From contig NZ_AJLR01000057.1 in assembly GCF_000307855.1 (NCBI RefSeq), forward strand, positions 1-33,426: 33,426 nucleotides of DNA, written 5' to 3'. This document shows, one piece after another, positions 16,152-25,504 of the stretch. The translations under genes were made by a program, and so were the position numbers. The notes under the pieces are model-generated. The model did not search any database. It was not told the origin of the DNA and saw only the letters and a list, made by a program, of their open reading frames with translations. Within the stretch, counting starts at the first letter, position 1, and every line of letters begins with the position of its first letter. The stretch is from Schinkia azotoformans LMG 9581. GTDB lineage: Bacteria > Bacillota > Bacilli > Bacillales > Bacillaceae_J.

Positions 16152-17843
16152 TTAAAACAATCCTATCGCCTTACCATCAGCGTCAACATCCATATTTAAT
16201 GCTGCCGGCTTTTTCGGTAAACCTGGCATTGTCATCACATCACCTGTTAGAGCAACTAAGAATCCCGCTCCGATAGATGGACGAAGCTCCCTTACTGTAA
16301 TCGTAAATCCTTCTGGTCTTCCAAGCTTTGCCGGGTCGTCAGATAGTGAATATTGTGTTTTCGCCATACAGACCGGAAGTTTATCCCATCCCAAAGACTT
16401 GTATTCTTCAATTTGTTTTCTTACTTTAGGGATAAAATCAACAGCTACTGCACCATATACTTTTTTAGCAATTGTTTCAATTTTAGCTTCAATTGAATCA
16501 TTTAACTCATACAATGGTTTAAAGTTGCCTTCCTGTTTTTCTAAAACCCGTAATAGTTTTACAGCTAGGTCAATTCCACCTTCTCCGCCTTTTTCCCATA
16601 CATCAGATAAAGCAACATCGTAATCTTTTTCTTCACACCATTTCTCGATATACTCAACTTCTTTGTCTGTATCGGTGATGAATCGGTTAATAGCCACAAC
16701 AAATGGCAGTCCAAAGCTTTGGACTGTTTCGATATGCTTTTGTAAATTTTGCATGCCTGTTTTTAATGCATCTAAGTTCTCCACTGTGAGGTTAGCTTTA
16801 TCAACACCGCCATGCATTTTTAAAGCACGTATCGTTGCAACAATGACAACCGCTTTAGGATCGATATTACCTAAGCGGGATTTAATATTTAAAAACTTTT
16901 CAGCGCCAAGGTCTGCACCAAAGCCAGCTTCAGTAATTACATAGTCGCCCAGCTTGCTAGCTAATTTAGTTGCAATAATACTATTGCAGCCATGGGCGAT
17001 ATTGGCAAATGGACCGCCATGAACGATCGCCGGTGTATTTTCTAATGTCTGCACTAAATTCGGCTTAACCGCTTCCTTCAATAATAATGTCAAGGCACCT
17101 TGAACGCCTAAATCTCTAACCGTAACAGGCTGCTTATTAAAACTGTAGCCCACAACGATATTGGACAGCTTTTCTTTTAAGTCAGTTAGATCCTTTGCTA
17201 AGCAAAGAATGGCCATGATTTCAGAGGCAACCGTAATATTAAAGCCATCTTCTCTTGGTACCCCTTGTAATGGTCCACCCAGTCCAACAACAACTTGTCT
17301 TAATGCACGATCATTTAAGTCCACGACCCGCTTCCACGTAATTCTTCTCGTATCAATTTGGCATTCATTACCTTGATGAATGTGATTATCTAAAAATGCT
17401 GCAAGTGCATTGTTTGCTGTAGTAATTGCATGGAAATCACCTGTAAAATGAAGGTTGATATCCTCCATTGGCATGACTTGTGAGTAGCCTCCACCACTGG
17501 CACCACCTTTAATTCCCATCGTTGGTCCTAATGATGGTTCCCGCAATGCAACAATGGTTTTATGGCCGATCTTATTTAACGCTTGTCCAAGTCCGACTGT
17601 GACCGTAGATTTCCCTTCCCCGGCAGGAGTTGGGTTAATGGACGTTACTAAAATTACTTTTCCATCCGGTGCATTCTGAAGTCGTTTCATGACATCTAAA
17701 GAAATTTTGGCCTTATAATGTCCAAATGGCTCCCATTCATCTTCGCGTAAATTCAACCCTTCAGCAATTTCTTTAATAGGCTTCATGACCGCCTCTTGGG
17801 CAATCTCAATATCTGATTTTACCTTTTTTGATTGTACGCTCAT
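16152..17843 (-). CDS. fhs: Formate-tetrahydrofolate ligase
   Basis: Joins formate to tetrahydrofolate using ATP, giving 10-formyl-THF for purine synthesis and formyl-Met-tRNA. It has 563 residues, the usual length. Visible motifs: the P-loop-like [11 protein letters not shown] (about 71-81), [24 protein letters not shown], the ATP-binding [14 protein letters not shown], and [19 protein letters not shown] near the C-terminus. ATG 17843 has AGGAG 8 nt upstream. A candidate promoter is at 17908-17935. It is a stand-alone gene converging on yfmM. Confidence 0.96.
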   Translation of the reverse strand: MSVQSKKVKSDIEIAQEAVMKPIKEIAEGLNLREDEWEPFGHYKAKISLDVMKRLQNAPDGKVILVTSINPTPAGEGKSTVTVGLGQALNKIGHKTIVALREPSLGPTMGIKGGASGGGYSQVMPMEDINLHFTGDFHAITTANNALAAFLDNHIHQGNECQIDTRRITWKRVVDLNDRALRQVVVGLGGPLQGVPREDGFNITVASEIMAILCLAKDLTDLKEKLSNIVVGYSFNKQPVTVRDLGVQGALTLLLKEAVKPNLVQTLENTPAIVHGGPFANIAHGCNSIIATKLASKLGDYVITEAGFGADLGAEKFLNIKSRLGNIDPKAVVIVATIRALKMHGGVDKANLTVENLDALKTGMQNLQKHIETVQSFGLPFVVAINRFITDTDKEVEYIEKWCEEKDYDVALSDVWEKGGEGGIDLAVKLLRVLEKQEGNFKPLYELNDSIEAKIETIAKKVYGAVAVDFIPKVRKQIEEYKSLGWDKLPVCMAKTQYSLSDDPAKLGRPEGFTITVRELRPSIGAGFLVALTGDVMTMPGLPKKPAALNMDVDADGKAIGLF

Positions 17844-17907
17844 TTTCGGTCTCCTAGTTTTTATTTATTATTATTATTTTAAAGGAAATTTTTTATAAAC
17901 ACATCCA

Positions 17908-17935
17908 ATTTTAGAAAATGTTAATAAAATTTCAA
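17908..17935 (-). promoter_or_regulatory. Candidate sigma-A promoter of fhs
   Basis: On the minus strand TTGAAA (17930-17935), a 16-nt spacer, TAAAAT (17908-17913). The leader would be about 60 nt and A/T-rich. Confidence 0.45.
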
Positions 17936-17967
17936 CTTTTTACGACAAATTTTTTACAAGCATATAA

Positions 17968-18001
17968 GAAGACAGGATCCAATGCGACTCCAGCCTTCTT
18001 T
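17968..18001 (-). terminator. Probable terminator of the WG-repeat gene
   Basis: AAGAAG and CTTCTT pair as the base of a hairpin with inner GGAgt/ctCC-type pairing; the downstream T-tract on the minus strand is weak (TATATGCTTG). Confidence 0.4.
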
Positions 18002-18018
18002 ATTATTAGTGCTGTAAA

Positions 18019-19797
18019 TTAATGAAAGGATTTCCAAAATTCACCTTCCGTATTAATAATATCCATGATCTCGTCAAATGGTATTTTAAAAGTCGGAAAT
18101 CCCGCAGCATATGGACCAATTTCATAAGGCTCAAAATAAATATATAGTGTTTTATTATCTACAAAAAATGGTTGATCCACGCTGATCCCTTTATAACTAT
18201 CAGGGAAAACATAGGAATATTGATCATCCTCTTTAATTTGTTTAGCAATAATATCACTCAAAACTTTTACATAATCACTATCTTTTTTAAACAAATCTGC
18301 AAGTATATATATGGCTCCATTTATTAAATTGATATGGGCATACACTCGATAAGGCATGCCGTGTGCTGTACCAAATGGATAATCATAGCCTTCTATTTCG
18401 ATTACAAGTAATTGGTCCTTGTAAAATTTAATTAAAAAATCCCCAGTATAACTTGACTCTAATTGAATACCTGACTGGACCGGTTTCACTTGAGAAAGAG
18501 ACTTTAACTCTTCATTTACCTTTTGCTTGGCACCTAAATCGAACATGCCCTCTATTTGCGGATAATAGACAAGATAATCCTTGTTTGGCTTATATTTTTT
18601 CTCAATTACTTTATATCGTTGACTAATAGGAATGATTTTATTTTGTCTCCACACAATATTTCCGGAACCATCATAATACGTAATTCGCTGATCGATATTT
18701 GCTTTTATTAAATTACCTTCAAGTGTTAATGTCCCTTCTCCATTTACGATGGGCAATCCTTTTGCCATTTTTCCTAGTTTGTTAATAAAATAAGTTTCTT
18801 TTCCCGTTGTGGCTGATGCAACTCCTTCTTTAAAATTTAGGATTGTTAAATACTTGAATTCAGTTAAAACCGTTCCATCGGTCATTCCTAGTGCATAGTT
18901 GGATCCATAAAACGGGGACCCTTCCTTTATAGCCATTCCAATTGCTACCCTATTTTTTCCTAAATGATGAATATCGTTATAAACCGGAGGATAGATAAAA
19001 TTTCCTTCCTTATCAATAAGACCATATTCGTTCCCATAGTCCTCAGCCATATTGACTATTGCCCTTCCATGCTCAAAAGGCATCGCTGAAGTGAATTTTG
19101 GTGGTATAACAATTGTACCTTTAACATCTATATAACCAAATTTACCATCCTCAGTTTCTTTAAAAGCTAATAACCCTTCCCCCACATTTCCAACAAACGG
19201 ATAGGGGTACTTTTGCAAAGCTTTGCCATTTTTATTTATTAATGCATACTCCTTTGACTGAAATTGGACAACAGCTTTATCATCCTGAAATTCATTTGCC
19301 GTCAAAAATGTTGCTGGAACAACCTCTTTCCCTTGGCGGTCTAAATACCCATAAAGATACTGACTATCTTCCAAAAACTCACCAAACAATGCTCTCCCAT
19401 TTTCAAATGAGCCAATAAAGCTATAAGCCTTGGAAGTAAGTACTTTTCCACTTGCACCTATTACCTTAAACCCTTCTTTACCAATAACTTGGGCACGCCC
19501 TTCAGAAAACTCCGAAATCGAATCATAAATAGGTTGGACAACAAAGTTGCCTCCATGATTAATTAAGCCATACTTCCCATCTAATCCGACAACCGCTAAG
19601 CCGTTCGCTTGAAATTCCATGGCATCATCAAATATTAGTTTAATTTGAATCTTCCCTCTTGGATTCATATAGCCCCATTTCACACCAGGTATCGTTTTCG
19701 ACGACACTGGATAAAGGCTTGTCATGATCTGGTTAAATAGTCCTTCACTAATCCAAATGTTCATATTAACAGCATTCTCCCTGGTCATTTTTACCAT
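18019..19797 (-). CDS. WG-repeat protein with C-terminal DUF3298/RsiV-like domain
   Basis: A soluble protein of up to 592 residues and unknown function. Residues about 38-390 form at least seven WG-type beta repeats of roughly 45-60 residues, with units such as KWGYMNPRGKI, KYGLINHGGNFVVQPIYD, LYGYLDRQGKEVVPATF, KFGYIDVKGTIVIPPKF and EYGLIDKEGNFIYPPVY. The last about 180 residues (PQIEGMFD onward) resemble the DUF3298 fold shared with RsiV and PdaC. No signal peptide or membrane helix is visible, which is odd for the C-terminal domain, usually extracellular. The start is uncertain: ATG 19797 has no good site, while ATG 19764 (MNIWIS) has AGGGAG about 12 nt away. It lies 45 bp downstream of the pseudouridine synthase stop and could be co-transcribed with it. 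Confidence 0.8.
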   Translation of the reverse strand: MVKMTRENAVNMNIWISEGLFNQIMTSLYPVSSKTIPGVKWGYMNPRGKIQIKLIFDDAMEFQANGLAVVGLDGKYGLINHGGNFVVQPIYDSISEFSEGRAQVIGKEGFKVIGASGKVLTSKAYSFIGSFENGRALFGEFLEDSQYLYGYLDRQGKEVVPATFLTANEFQDDKAVVQFQSKEYALINKNGKALQKYPYPFVGNVGEGLLAFKETEDGKFGYIDVKGTIVIPPKFTSAMPFEHGRAIVNMAEDYGNEYGLIDKEGNFIYPPVYNDIHHLGKNRVAIGMAIKEGSPFYGSNYALGMTDGTVLTEFKYLTILNFKEGVASATTGKETYFINKLGKMAKGLPIVNGEGTLTLEGNLIKANIDQRITYYDGSGNIVWRQNKIIPISQRYKVIEKKYKPNKDYLVYYPQIEGMFDLGAKQKVNEELKSLSQVKPVQSGIQLESSYTGDFLIKFYKDQLLVIEIEGYDYPFGTAHGMPYRVYAHINLINGAIYILADLFKKDSDYVKVLSDIIAKQIKEDDQYSYVFPDSYKGISVDQPFFVDNKTLYIYFEPYEIGPYAAGFPTFKIPFDEIMDIINTEGEFWKSFH

Positions 19798-19842
19798 TAT
19801 AGTATGGGAAATGATTGGAGTTGTGCCGTTCTTTTTGTAGGA

Positions 19843-20532
19843 TTAATTTAGCTGTGATTTAAGTTCGAAAACCTCGCTATCTGTCAGGTTCCGCCACTTT
19901 CCATAGTCAAGTTCATCTATGTTAATATTCATGATTCGTACTCGTTGGAGACGAACAACTTTATAAGTTAACTGTTTACACATTCTCCGAATTTGTCGGT
20001 TTAATCCCTGAGTCAGAATAATTCTGAAGGTCGTTTCGTTAATTGGCTGGACTTTACATGGCTTTGTAATCGTATTTAATATTTCAACGCCTTGTTTCAT
20101 TTCGTTGATAAATGCATTTGTGATCGGCTTATCAACTGTAACAATATACTCTTTCTCATGTTCATGCTCTGAATAGAGTATTTTATGGGCGATTTCACCA
20201 TCATTCGTAAGAAGTATCAACCCCTCGGAATCCTTATCCAACCTTCCTATTGCAAAAATTCTTTCGGGGTAGTTCATATAATCTGCAATATTATTTTTAA
20301 CTGATTTAGCGTTTGTGCAAACGACCCCAACTGGTTTATTAAGAGCAATATAGAGGTCACTCTTCTTAAAAGGTAATGGCTTTCCGTCGATAAAGACCAC
20401 ATCATCTGAAGTTACTATATAATTTTGTTCTGGTGATTCCCCGTTAACAGTTACTCTCCCTGCCCGAATTAAGCGTTCCGCTTCTCTTCTAGAGCAAAAC
20501 CCTGAATTACTTATATATTTATTAATCCTCAT
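19843..20532 (-). CDS. rluF: Pseudouridine synthase, RluF-like (RsuA/RluB/E/F family)
   Basis: Isomerises uridine to pseudouridine in rRNA. The 229 residues comprise an N-terminal S4 RNA-binding domain (MRINKYISNSGFCSRREAERLI, 1-60) and the catalytic domain with GRLDKDSEGLILLTNDG, whose Asp (D100) is the nucleophile. Further blocks, EKEYIVTVDKPI and LTQGLNRQIRRMC, and the ending MNINIDELDYGKWRNLTD are closer to RluF (U2604 of 23S rRNA, and tRNA-Tyr in E. coli) than to RsuA or RluB. It lacks E. coli RluF's long basic tail. A WG-repeat gene follows 45 bp later. The target base is inferred from family only. Confidence 0.85.
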   Translation of the reverse strand: MRINKYISNSGFCSRREAERLIRAGRVTVNGESPEQNYIVTSDDVVFIDGKPLPFKKSDLYIALNKPVGVVCTNAKSVKNNIADYMNYPERIFAIGRLDKDSEGLILLTNDGEIAHKILYSEHEHEKEYIVTVDKPITNAFINEMKQGVEILNTITKPCKVQPINETTFRIILTQGLNRQIRRMCKQLTYKVVRLQRVRIMNINIDELDYGKWRNLTDSEVFELKSQLN

Positions 20533-20616
20533 TGGCTGTTCCTTTCTATAATTGGTTTAGATCAGACCGATTTTGCTAATATATTATCCAGTTTCAATTA
20601 TATATTATCCAACTAC

Positions 20617-20664
20617 CAAAAAATAAAGGGGGCCCAGTCTCTACAACTGAATCCCCTTATTTTG
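20617..20664 (-). terminator. Rho-independent terminator of prfC
   Basis: On the minus strand AATAAGGGG pairs with CCCCTTTATT, with an inner CAGT/ACTG stem, and TTTTT follows. It starts 7 nt after the prfC stop. Confidence 0.85.
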
Positions 20665-20670
20665 AATTAT

Positions 20671-22236
20671 TTATACACTTTTATAATCATTTGCCTCAAA
20701 CAAATCAATAAGTTCCACATCTTTATTTTTATCCTTAAAATAACGAAGTGTAAAATCATTTTCAAAAAGAACGGCATATCTGTCGTAACGGTCTTTTACA
20801 AGTAAGCTTCTTGAATCAAATAATCGGAGGTCCTTTGGTGGTTCAGCAAGCCATCTTGGAATCCGGTCACCTAGATGTGTAAACTCGATATCAACATTAT
20901 ATTCAGCCTTCATTCGATATTCAAATACTTCAAACTGCAGCTGTCCAACTGCACCTAGAATGGTATCATCATTTGATTCTTGTTTAAAGAGCTGGATTGC
21001 TCCTTCTTGCACAAGCTGTTCAATACCTTTTTTAAATTGCTTGGATTTCATTACGTTTTTCACACGTACTTTTCGGAACATTTCCGGTGGGAACTGCGGC
21101 AGCTCACGATAGTGGATGTCCTCTTTCCCAGCTGTGATTGTATCTCCAATTTGATACATATTCGGGTCATATAGTCCGATAATATCTCCAGCATAGGCTT
21201 CGTCTACCGTTTCACGGCTAGACGCCAAAAACTGCTGGGTTTGATTAAGATTCATCGTTTTATTTGTCCTTGTTAAACGCACATTCATGCCGCGAGTGAA
21301 TTTTCCAGAACAAATCCTTAAGAAAGCAATGCGGTCACGATGGGCCGGATTCATATTGGCTTGAATTTTAAAAATATAGCCTGTAAATGTTTCGGAATCA
21401 GGGCTGACAAGACCATCATCTGTTTTCCTAGGTTTTGGTGGTGACGCAAAACGAATAAACGTATCAAAAAATGTCCGTATACCGAAGTTTGCGAGTGCAC
21501 TTCCAAAAAAGACAGGTGTTAACTCACCTTTCATAACACGCTCTTCACTAAATTCATTTCCTGCTTCATCAAGAAGCTCAAGCTCATCAAAAACAGATTC
21601 GATTGTCGGATTTCCGGCTTTATCCAATTGTTCAAGTGGCGTGATTTCTTCCTTTTCATCACCTAGAAAACGAACAAATTGATTGTTAAAACGGTCAATA
21701 ATCCCTTCAAATCGTTTCCCCATTCCAACCGGCCAGTTCATTGGATAAGATTCAATGCCAAGAACATCTTCAATTTCTGCTAACAGCTCAAGCGGGTCTT
21801 TTCCTTCACGATCAAGCTTATTAATAAATGTAAAAATTGGAATCCCTCTCATCCGACAAACTTTAAAAAGCTTAATCGTTTGCGGCTCAACCCCTTTAGT
21901 TGAATCGATAATCATCACAACACTATCAACTGCAGTCAATGTACGATACGTATCTTCACTGAAGTCTTCATGGCCGGGGGTATCTAGAATATTTACGTAG
22001 TAATCCTTATATGGAAAGCTCATTACACTTGATGTAACAGAGATTCCTCTTTTTTTCTCAATTTCCATCCAGTCAGATGTGGCGAACTTGCCTGACTTTT
22101 TCCCTTTAACAGTACCCGCTTCACGAATAATGTTACCGAAAAGGAGCAATTTTTCAGTCATGGTTGTTTTCCCTGCGTCCGGATGGGAGATTATTGCAAA
22201 TGTTCGTCTATTATTAACTTGTTCTTTTACACTCAT
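20671..22236 (-). CDS. prfC: Peptide chain release factor 3
   Basis: A translational GTPase that recycles RF1/RF2 from the ribosome after termination. It has 521 residues, the typical length. GTP-binding motifs are SHPDAGKTT (G1, about 17-25), RGISVTSS (G2 region), DTPGHEDF (G3) and NKLD (G4). The rest comprises domain II and the RF3-specific C-terminal domain ([30 protein letters not shown]). The RF3 rather than EF-G identity follows from length, [22 protein letters not shown] and the lack of EF-G domains IV-V. RF3 is dispensable and patchy in bacilli; as I recall B. subtilis lacks it. Its own terminator follows. Confidence 0.95.
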   Translation of the reverse strand: MSVKEQVNNRRTFAIISHPDAGKTTMTEKLLLFGNIIREAGTVKGKKSGKFATSDWMEIEKKRGISVTSSVMSFPYKDYYVNILDTPGHEDFSEDTYRTLTAVDSVVMIIDSTKGVEPQTIKLFKVCRMRGIPIFTFINKLDREGKDPLELLAEIEDVLGIESYPMNWPVGMGKRFEGIIDRFNNQFVRFLGDEKEEITPLEQLDKAGNPTIESVFDELELLDEAGNEFSEERVMKGELTPVFFGSALANFGIRTFFDTFIRFASPPKPRKTDDGLVSPDSETFTGYIFKIQANMNPAHRDRIAFLRICSGKFTRGMNVRLTRTNKTMNLNQTQQFLASSRETVDEAYAGDIIGLYDPNMYQIGDTITAGKEDIHYRELPQFPPEMFRKVRVKNVMKSKQFKKGIEQLVQEGAIQLFKQESNDDTILGAVGQLQFEVFEYRMKAEYNVDIEFTHLGDRIPRWLAEPPKDLRLFDSRSLLVKDRYDRYAVLFENDFTLRYFKDKNKDVELIDLFEANDYKSV

Positions 22237-22362
22237 CGTTCATATCCCCTCTTATTTTTCACTTTCTTACTATATCACACTCAAAATAAGGAGGAAAAGA
22301 GCAAATACTGGAGCAATCGTTTGGAAACTAGGTAAATCAGGTAAATTTGCAATTAAGCTGTA

Positions 22363-23562
22363 TTACGCCACTGGCAGCTGCCGGCGTTTTTCTCTTGCCT
22401 TCTTCTTTTCAATTAAGGCTATTACAAAAGCTACTATTAAAAATAAGCTGGAAATTTGAAAAAGAATCCCAAGTTCAAAAAACTCAGCTAAAAATCCGAA
22501 CACTAGCCCACCAAGTCCTATTCCTAAATCCAACGAAGAAAAAATCATACCGTTCGCAACGCCGCGCCTGCTAGGTGGTGTCAACGAAAGCGCCCAGGAC
22601 TGCAGAGTTGGAATCAAAGACCCAAAGCCAATTCCAAATAGAATGCCGGAGATTGCAATTAAGAAATTTGAATGCGCCAATGAAAGGGCCCAAATTGCTG
22701 CGAAGGTAAAAAATATACAAAATAACGTAAGTCCTATTGGACCATTTTTATCAAACCATTTTCCTGTTACCGGCCTGCAAATTGTCGCCATAATAGCATT
22801 ACATAAATAAAAGAGGAAAACTTTATCGATTCCACGTTCCTCACTAAAAATAACGATAAAGGTTGCAATTGTACCATAACCAAAAGTAACCATTAACATA
22901 ATCAACGCCGGACCAAAACTTGTCTTTTCTATTAATGAATCTAAAAAAGAAAATTTCAGTTCTTTTTTATTCGCATTTTTTACAGCATCCGGAGTGTGAT
23001 AGATAACCGCTGCAAACAGAACAACTGCGATTACACCTAATAAACCTGATATGTATATTAAATATTTAAATTCTGTAACCTGATATAGATAAATTCCTAG
23101 ACTCGGGGCAATGATCATTCCAATTGTTGTTGAAAGTCCGAAATACCCCATTCCTTCTCCGATCCGGGAATTCGGAACAACATCAACTGCAGCGGTACCG
23201 TTTACTGTAGTCGACCACCCCCATGCGATACCATGAAACAATCGAATAGCCAAAAACAGTACAACAATTTGTGTCAACGGATAAAGTAGGGTGAAAAAAA
23301 GCAGCGCCACAGCAGCAGTCAGCACCAGTGGTTTCCTTGTTTTATACTGAAGCATATAACCTACAAATGGCCGACAAAAAACGGCCCCAACCGAAAATAA
23401 GGTTGTAACTAAACCAATCTCTAAACCCGAAGCACCTATTGATTTAATGTATGGGGGTAAAGTGGGGATAAGCATTTGAAAAGACATAAATAAGAAAAAA
23501 TTCCCGAACATTAATAAAACAAAGGATCTCGACCATAGTTGTTCTTTACTTTTTGGGTTCAT
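22363..23562 (-). CDS. MFS transporter, drug/metabolite efflux type
   Basis: A 399-residue, 12-helix major facilitator. The first half contains GLVTTLFSVGAVFCRPFVGYMLQYKTRKPLV, with the loop 2-3 motif in the form GYMLQYKTRKP, and RLFHGIAWGWSTTVNGTAAVDVVP. The cytoplasmic loop (about 195-215) is charged (VKNANKKELKFSFLD). The second half has GIGFGSLIPTLQSWAL and RRGVANGMIFSSLDLGIGLG, a pattern of drug/metabolite exporters of the YfkF/YwoG type. The substrate is unknown. GGAGGAAAC lies before ATG 23562. It is 131 bp downstream of the small HTH gene but separated by a terminator. Proximity to the radical SAM cassette leaves an export role possible but unproven. Confidence 0.88.
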   Translation of the reverse strand: MNPKSKEQLWSRSFVLLMFGNFFLFMSFQMLIPTLPPYIKSIGASGLEIGLVTTLFSVGAVFCRPFVGYMLQYKTRKPLVLTAAVALLFFTLLYPLTQIVVLFLAIRLFHGIAWGWSTTVNGTAAVDVVPNSRIGEGMGYFGLSTTIGMIIAPSLGIYLYQVTEFKYLIYISGLLGVIAVVLFAAVIYHTPDAVKNANKKELKFSFLDSLIEKTSFGPALIMLMVTFGYGTIATFIVIFSEERGIDKVFLFYLCNAIMATICRPVTGKWFDKNGPIGLTLFCIFFTFAAIWALSLAHSNFLIAISGILFGIGFGSLIPTLQSWALSLTPPSRRGVANGMIFSSLDLGIGLGGLVFGFLAEFFELGILFQISSLFLIVAFVIALIEKKKAREKRRQLPVA

Positions 23563-23639
23563 AAGTTTCCTCCAAATTACACTATAACTATATATTTAGC
23601 ATCCTTACATATTAGCATATTGAAACCATTTCATAAAAT

Positions 23640-23673
23640 AAAAGGCCCTAAACCTAATGGTTTAAGACCTTTT
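23640..23673 (-). terminator. Rho-independent terminator of the HTH gene
   Basis: On the minus strand AAAAGG-TAAACC pairs with GGTTTA-CCTTTT, with an internal 3-nt mismatch, then ATTTTATG. It separates the HTH gene from the MFS gene. Confidence 0.8.
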
Positions 23674-23693
23674 CTACAGCAGTATGTTTCAAC

Positions 23694-23924
23694 CTAATCC
23701 TCATCTTTAATATCAATATCTTCAGGTATTGGTTCATTATTGATTTCCTCTATTAGTTTCTTAACCTTTTCTAATTGTTCAAAATGTGTATTAAACTGCT
23801 CCTTATTAATTAGGTATTGCTGCCCATCGTGAATAGCTCGAATTCTCTTTTGCAATATTAAACTTTCTATATGTGATTCTGTCATCGATAGCAGGTCTGC
23901 TGTTTCTTTTATGGATAAATACAT
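23694..23924 (-). CDS. Small excisionase-type helix-turn-helix protein
   Basis: A 76-residue protein. MYLSIKETADLLSMTESHIESLILQKRIRAIHDGQQYLIN is a complete excisionase-type (HTH_17, MerR-like winged) DNA-binding domain, followed by an acidic coiled tail ending in EDIDIKDED. ATG 23924 has AAGGAG about 8 nt upstream; an upstream extension to 23954 lacks a ribosome site. No integrase, att site or phage gene is nearby, so a role as a transcription regulator is more plausible than recombination. It is divergent from the radical SAM operon with a 132-bp shared region, so it is a candidate regulator of that cassette (inference from position only). Confidence 0.8.
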   Translation of the reverse strand: MYLSIKETADLLSMTESHIESLILQKRIRAIHDGQQYLINKEQFNTHFEQLEKVKKLIEEINNEPIPEDIDIKDED

Positions 23925-23980
23925 CACTTTATTCTCCTTAAATATGATAATCAAATAATATTATTATAGTTTGTCTCCAA

Positions 23981-24009
23981 TTGCTAATTCTAGCCTAATT
24001 ATATATAAT
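23981..24009 (+). promoter_or_regulatory. Candidate sigma-A promoter of the radical SAM-peptide operon
   Basis: TTGCTA (23981-23986), a 17-nt spacer, TATAAT (24004-24009). The leader would be about 40 nt. Confidence 0.6.
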
Positions 24010-24056
24010 TAACCTGCTAAATGAAATAAGCGGATTAAAAGGAGAGGGTGCAGAGA

Positions 24057-25412
24057 ATGGAAACAAAACGATGGCTTCCTTCCCGCTATAATGCGATGTC
24101 ACAGGCAGATAATGGAGAACTTATTTTATACAATAGCTATTCAGGGGCAATCGCTTCTTTTACCGTAGATGAAAAACCGATCGTATTGTCGGCGTTAAAA
24201 CGGGAGGGTATTTCGGGGGATCTAACTGAGACATTACAACCATTGGTTGAATCTGGATTTCTCGTTGGTGATAATGTAGATGAAGATGCCAGGGCACGTT
24301 TTTTACACCAATCTCTTCATCGGACAGATACAATGCACCTTATTGTAATGCCAACAGAGGCTTGTAATTTTCGTTGTACCTATTGCTACCAAACCTTTCC
24401 CCAAGGCAATATGAAACCAGAAATACGGGAAGGGGTCAAACAATTTATCGCCCAAAAAGGCCATTCATTGCAGAATTTAAGTATTAGTTGGTTTGGCGGA
24501 GAGCCAATGCTAGCATTTGATGTCATCGGAGAATTAAGTAAATCAATTCTAGACACGGTTCGAGAACATAATATTTCTTATACAGCCGAAATGACGACAA
24601 ATGGTTATTTTCTAACACCGGAAAAGTTCCGTTCTTTATTAAGTTGGAATGTTCGCCGCTTTATGATCACTCTTGATGGTATGAAAGAATTCCACGATTC
24701 ACGTAGATTCTTAGCAGGCGGTGGGGAGACATTTGATACCATTATCGGAAACTTAAAAGCTATGAAAGAGATTGATGAAGAATTCGAGATTTATATACGT
24801 ATTAATTTCGATGAGGATAATCTTGGTAATGTCCAGCCATTTCTTGATTTTCTTGGTGATCAGTTTGGGCACGATTCCCGTTTCCAAACATTTTGTCGTC
24901 CGGTCGGCCGTTGGGGTGGAGAAAATGACGATGATTTACCAATCTGCGACCACCGTGTGGCCGAAACGAAAATTTGGGAATTCACTGAATACGGTTTAGA
25001 CAAGGGACTTGGGATGAGCTCGATTATTGAATCGGCCATTATGCCTTCAGGTTCGGTTTGTTATGCAGCCAAACCACATTCTTTTGTCATTGGTGCGGAT
25101 GGTCAACTTTATAAATGTACGTGTTCTTTTAATGAAGAATTTAACCATGTAGGACAATTGTTACCTGATGGTACTATGGATATAGATTATGATAAGGTTG
25201 CCTTTTGGGTGACTGGCGGTGAGGACAAAGATACCGGCTGTCAGGCCTGCTTCTTCCGTCCTGCCTGCCAAGGAAATCATTGTCCATTATATAGAATAAG
25301 AACAGGCAAACGTCCTTGTACATTCGAGAAAAAGAAAATCAAGCAGGTGCTTCGTTTAATTTGGAAGCAAAACACGAAACTTGAAGACTTGGAACCTATT
25401 GAAAGGAGTTGA
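24057..25412 (+). CDS. Radical SAM/SPASM peptide-modifying enzyme (RiPP maturase)
   Basis: An iron-sulfur, SAM-dependent enzyme predicted to modify the peptide encoded just downstream. The 451 residues fall in three parts. Residues 1-90 form a PqqD/RRE-like winged-helix region (ILYNSYSGAI ... ETLQPLVESGFLV), the usual leader-binding part. The radical SAM barrel has CNFRCTYC (C103, C107, C110) and FGGEPML. The SPASM domain holds C335, GQLYKC (C354), C356, then C395, C398, C404, C409 and C421, enough for two auxiliary clusters; spacing CX2CX5CX4C is one residue longer than the usual last gap. ATG 24057 was chosen over GTG 24048 because GAGAGGG is 8 nt upstream of it. Sulfatase-maturase or anaerobic regulator roles are less likely, as no sulfatase is nearby. 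The chemistry is unknown. Confidence 0.87.
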   Translation: METKRWLPSRYNAMSQADNGELILYNSYSGAIASFTVDEKPIVLSALKREGISGDLTETLQPLVESGFLVGDNVDEDARARFLHQSLHRTDTMHLIVMPTEACNFRCTYCYQTFPQGNMKPEIREGVKQFIAQKGHSLQNLSISWFGGEPMLAFDVIGELSKSILDTVREHNISYTAEMTTNGYFLTPEKFRSLLSWNVRRFMITLDGMKEFHDSRRFLAGGGETFDTIIGNLKAMKEIDEEFEIYIRINFDEDNLGNVQPFLDFLGDQFGHDSRFQTFCRPVGRWGGENDDDLPICDHRVAETKIWEFTEYGLDKGLGMSSIIESAIMPSGSVCYAAKPHSFVIGADGQLYKCTCSFNEEFNHVGQLLPDGTMDIDYDKVAFWVTGGEDKDTGCQACFFRPACQGNHCPLYRIRTGKRPCTFEKKKIKQVLRLIWKQNTKLEDLEPIERS

Positions 25413-25417
25413 TAAAA

Positions 25418-25504
25418 ATGCGTATATTGAAACCAGCAATTTCACCACAACAAGCTACAAATTCAGGTCGAATTTCAAAATCAGTTCCTGGAAGCTTAAA
25501 GTAA
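25418..25504 (+). CDS. Putative RiPP precursor peptide, 28 residues
   Basis: This ORF starts 5 nt after the maturase stop, with AAAGGAG 9 nt before its ATG; the site lies inside the maturase gene, so translation is probably coupled. The peptide starts MRILKPAI, has a central ISPQQATNSGR, and ends SVPGSLK. It has no Cys, Trp, Tyr or Phe, no Asp or Glu, and a basic charge. There is no double-Gly leader cleavage site and no signal peptide. Position and size fit a radical SAM substrate; the residues rule out thioether and Trp/Tyr crosslinks, leaving backbone, Lys, Ser/Thr, Gln, Asn or Pro chemistry. The 145-bp repeat (copy B) begins one base after the stop, so the original C-terminus might be altered. 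I recognise no named family. Confidence 0.65.
   Translation: MRILKPAISPQQATNSGRISKSVPGSLK

Noticed and set aside
23694-23924. Prophage excisionase
   Set aside because: No integrase, att duplication or phage gene lies nearby; only the DNA-binding fold is supported.
25418-25504. Sactipeptide, ranthipeptide or streptide precursor
   Set aside because: The peptide has no Cys and no Trp or Tyr, which those chemistries need.
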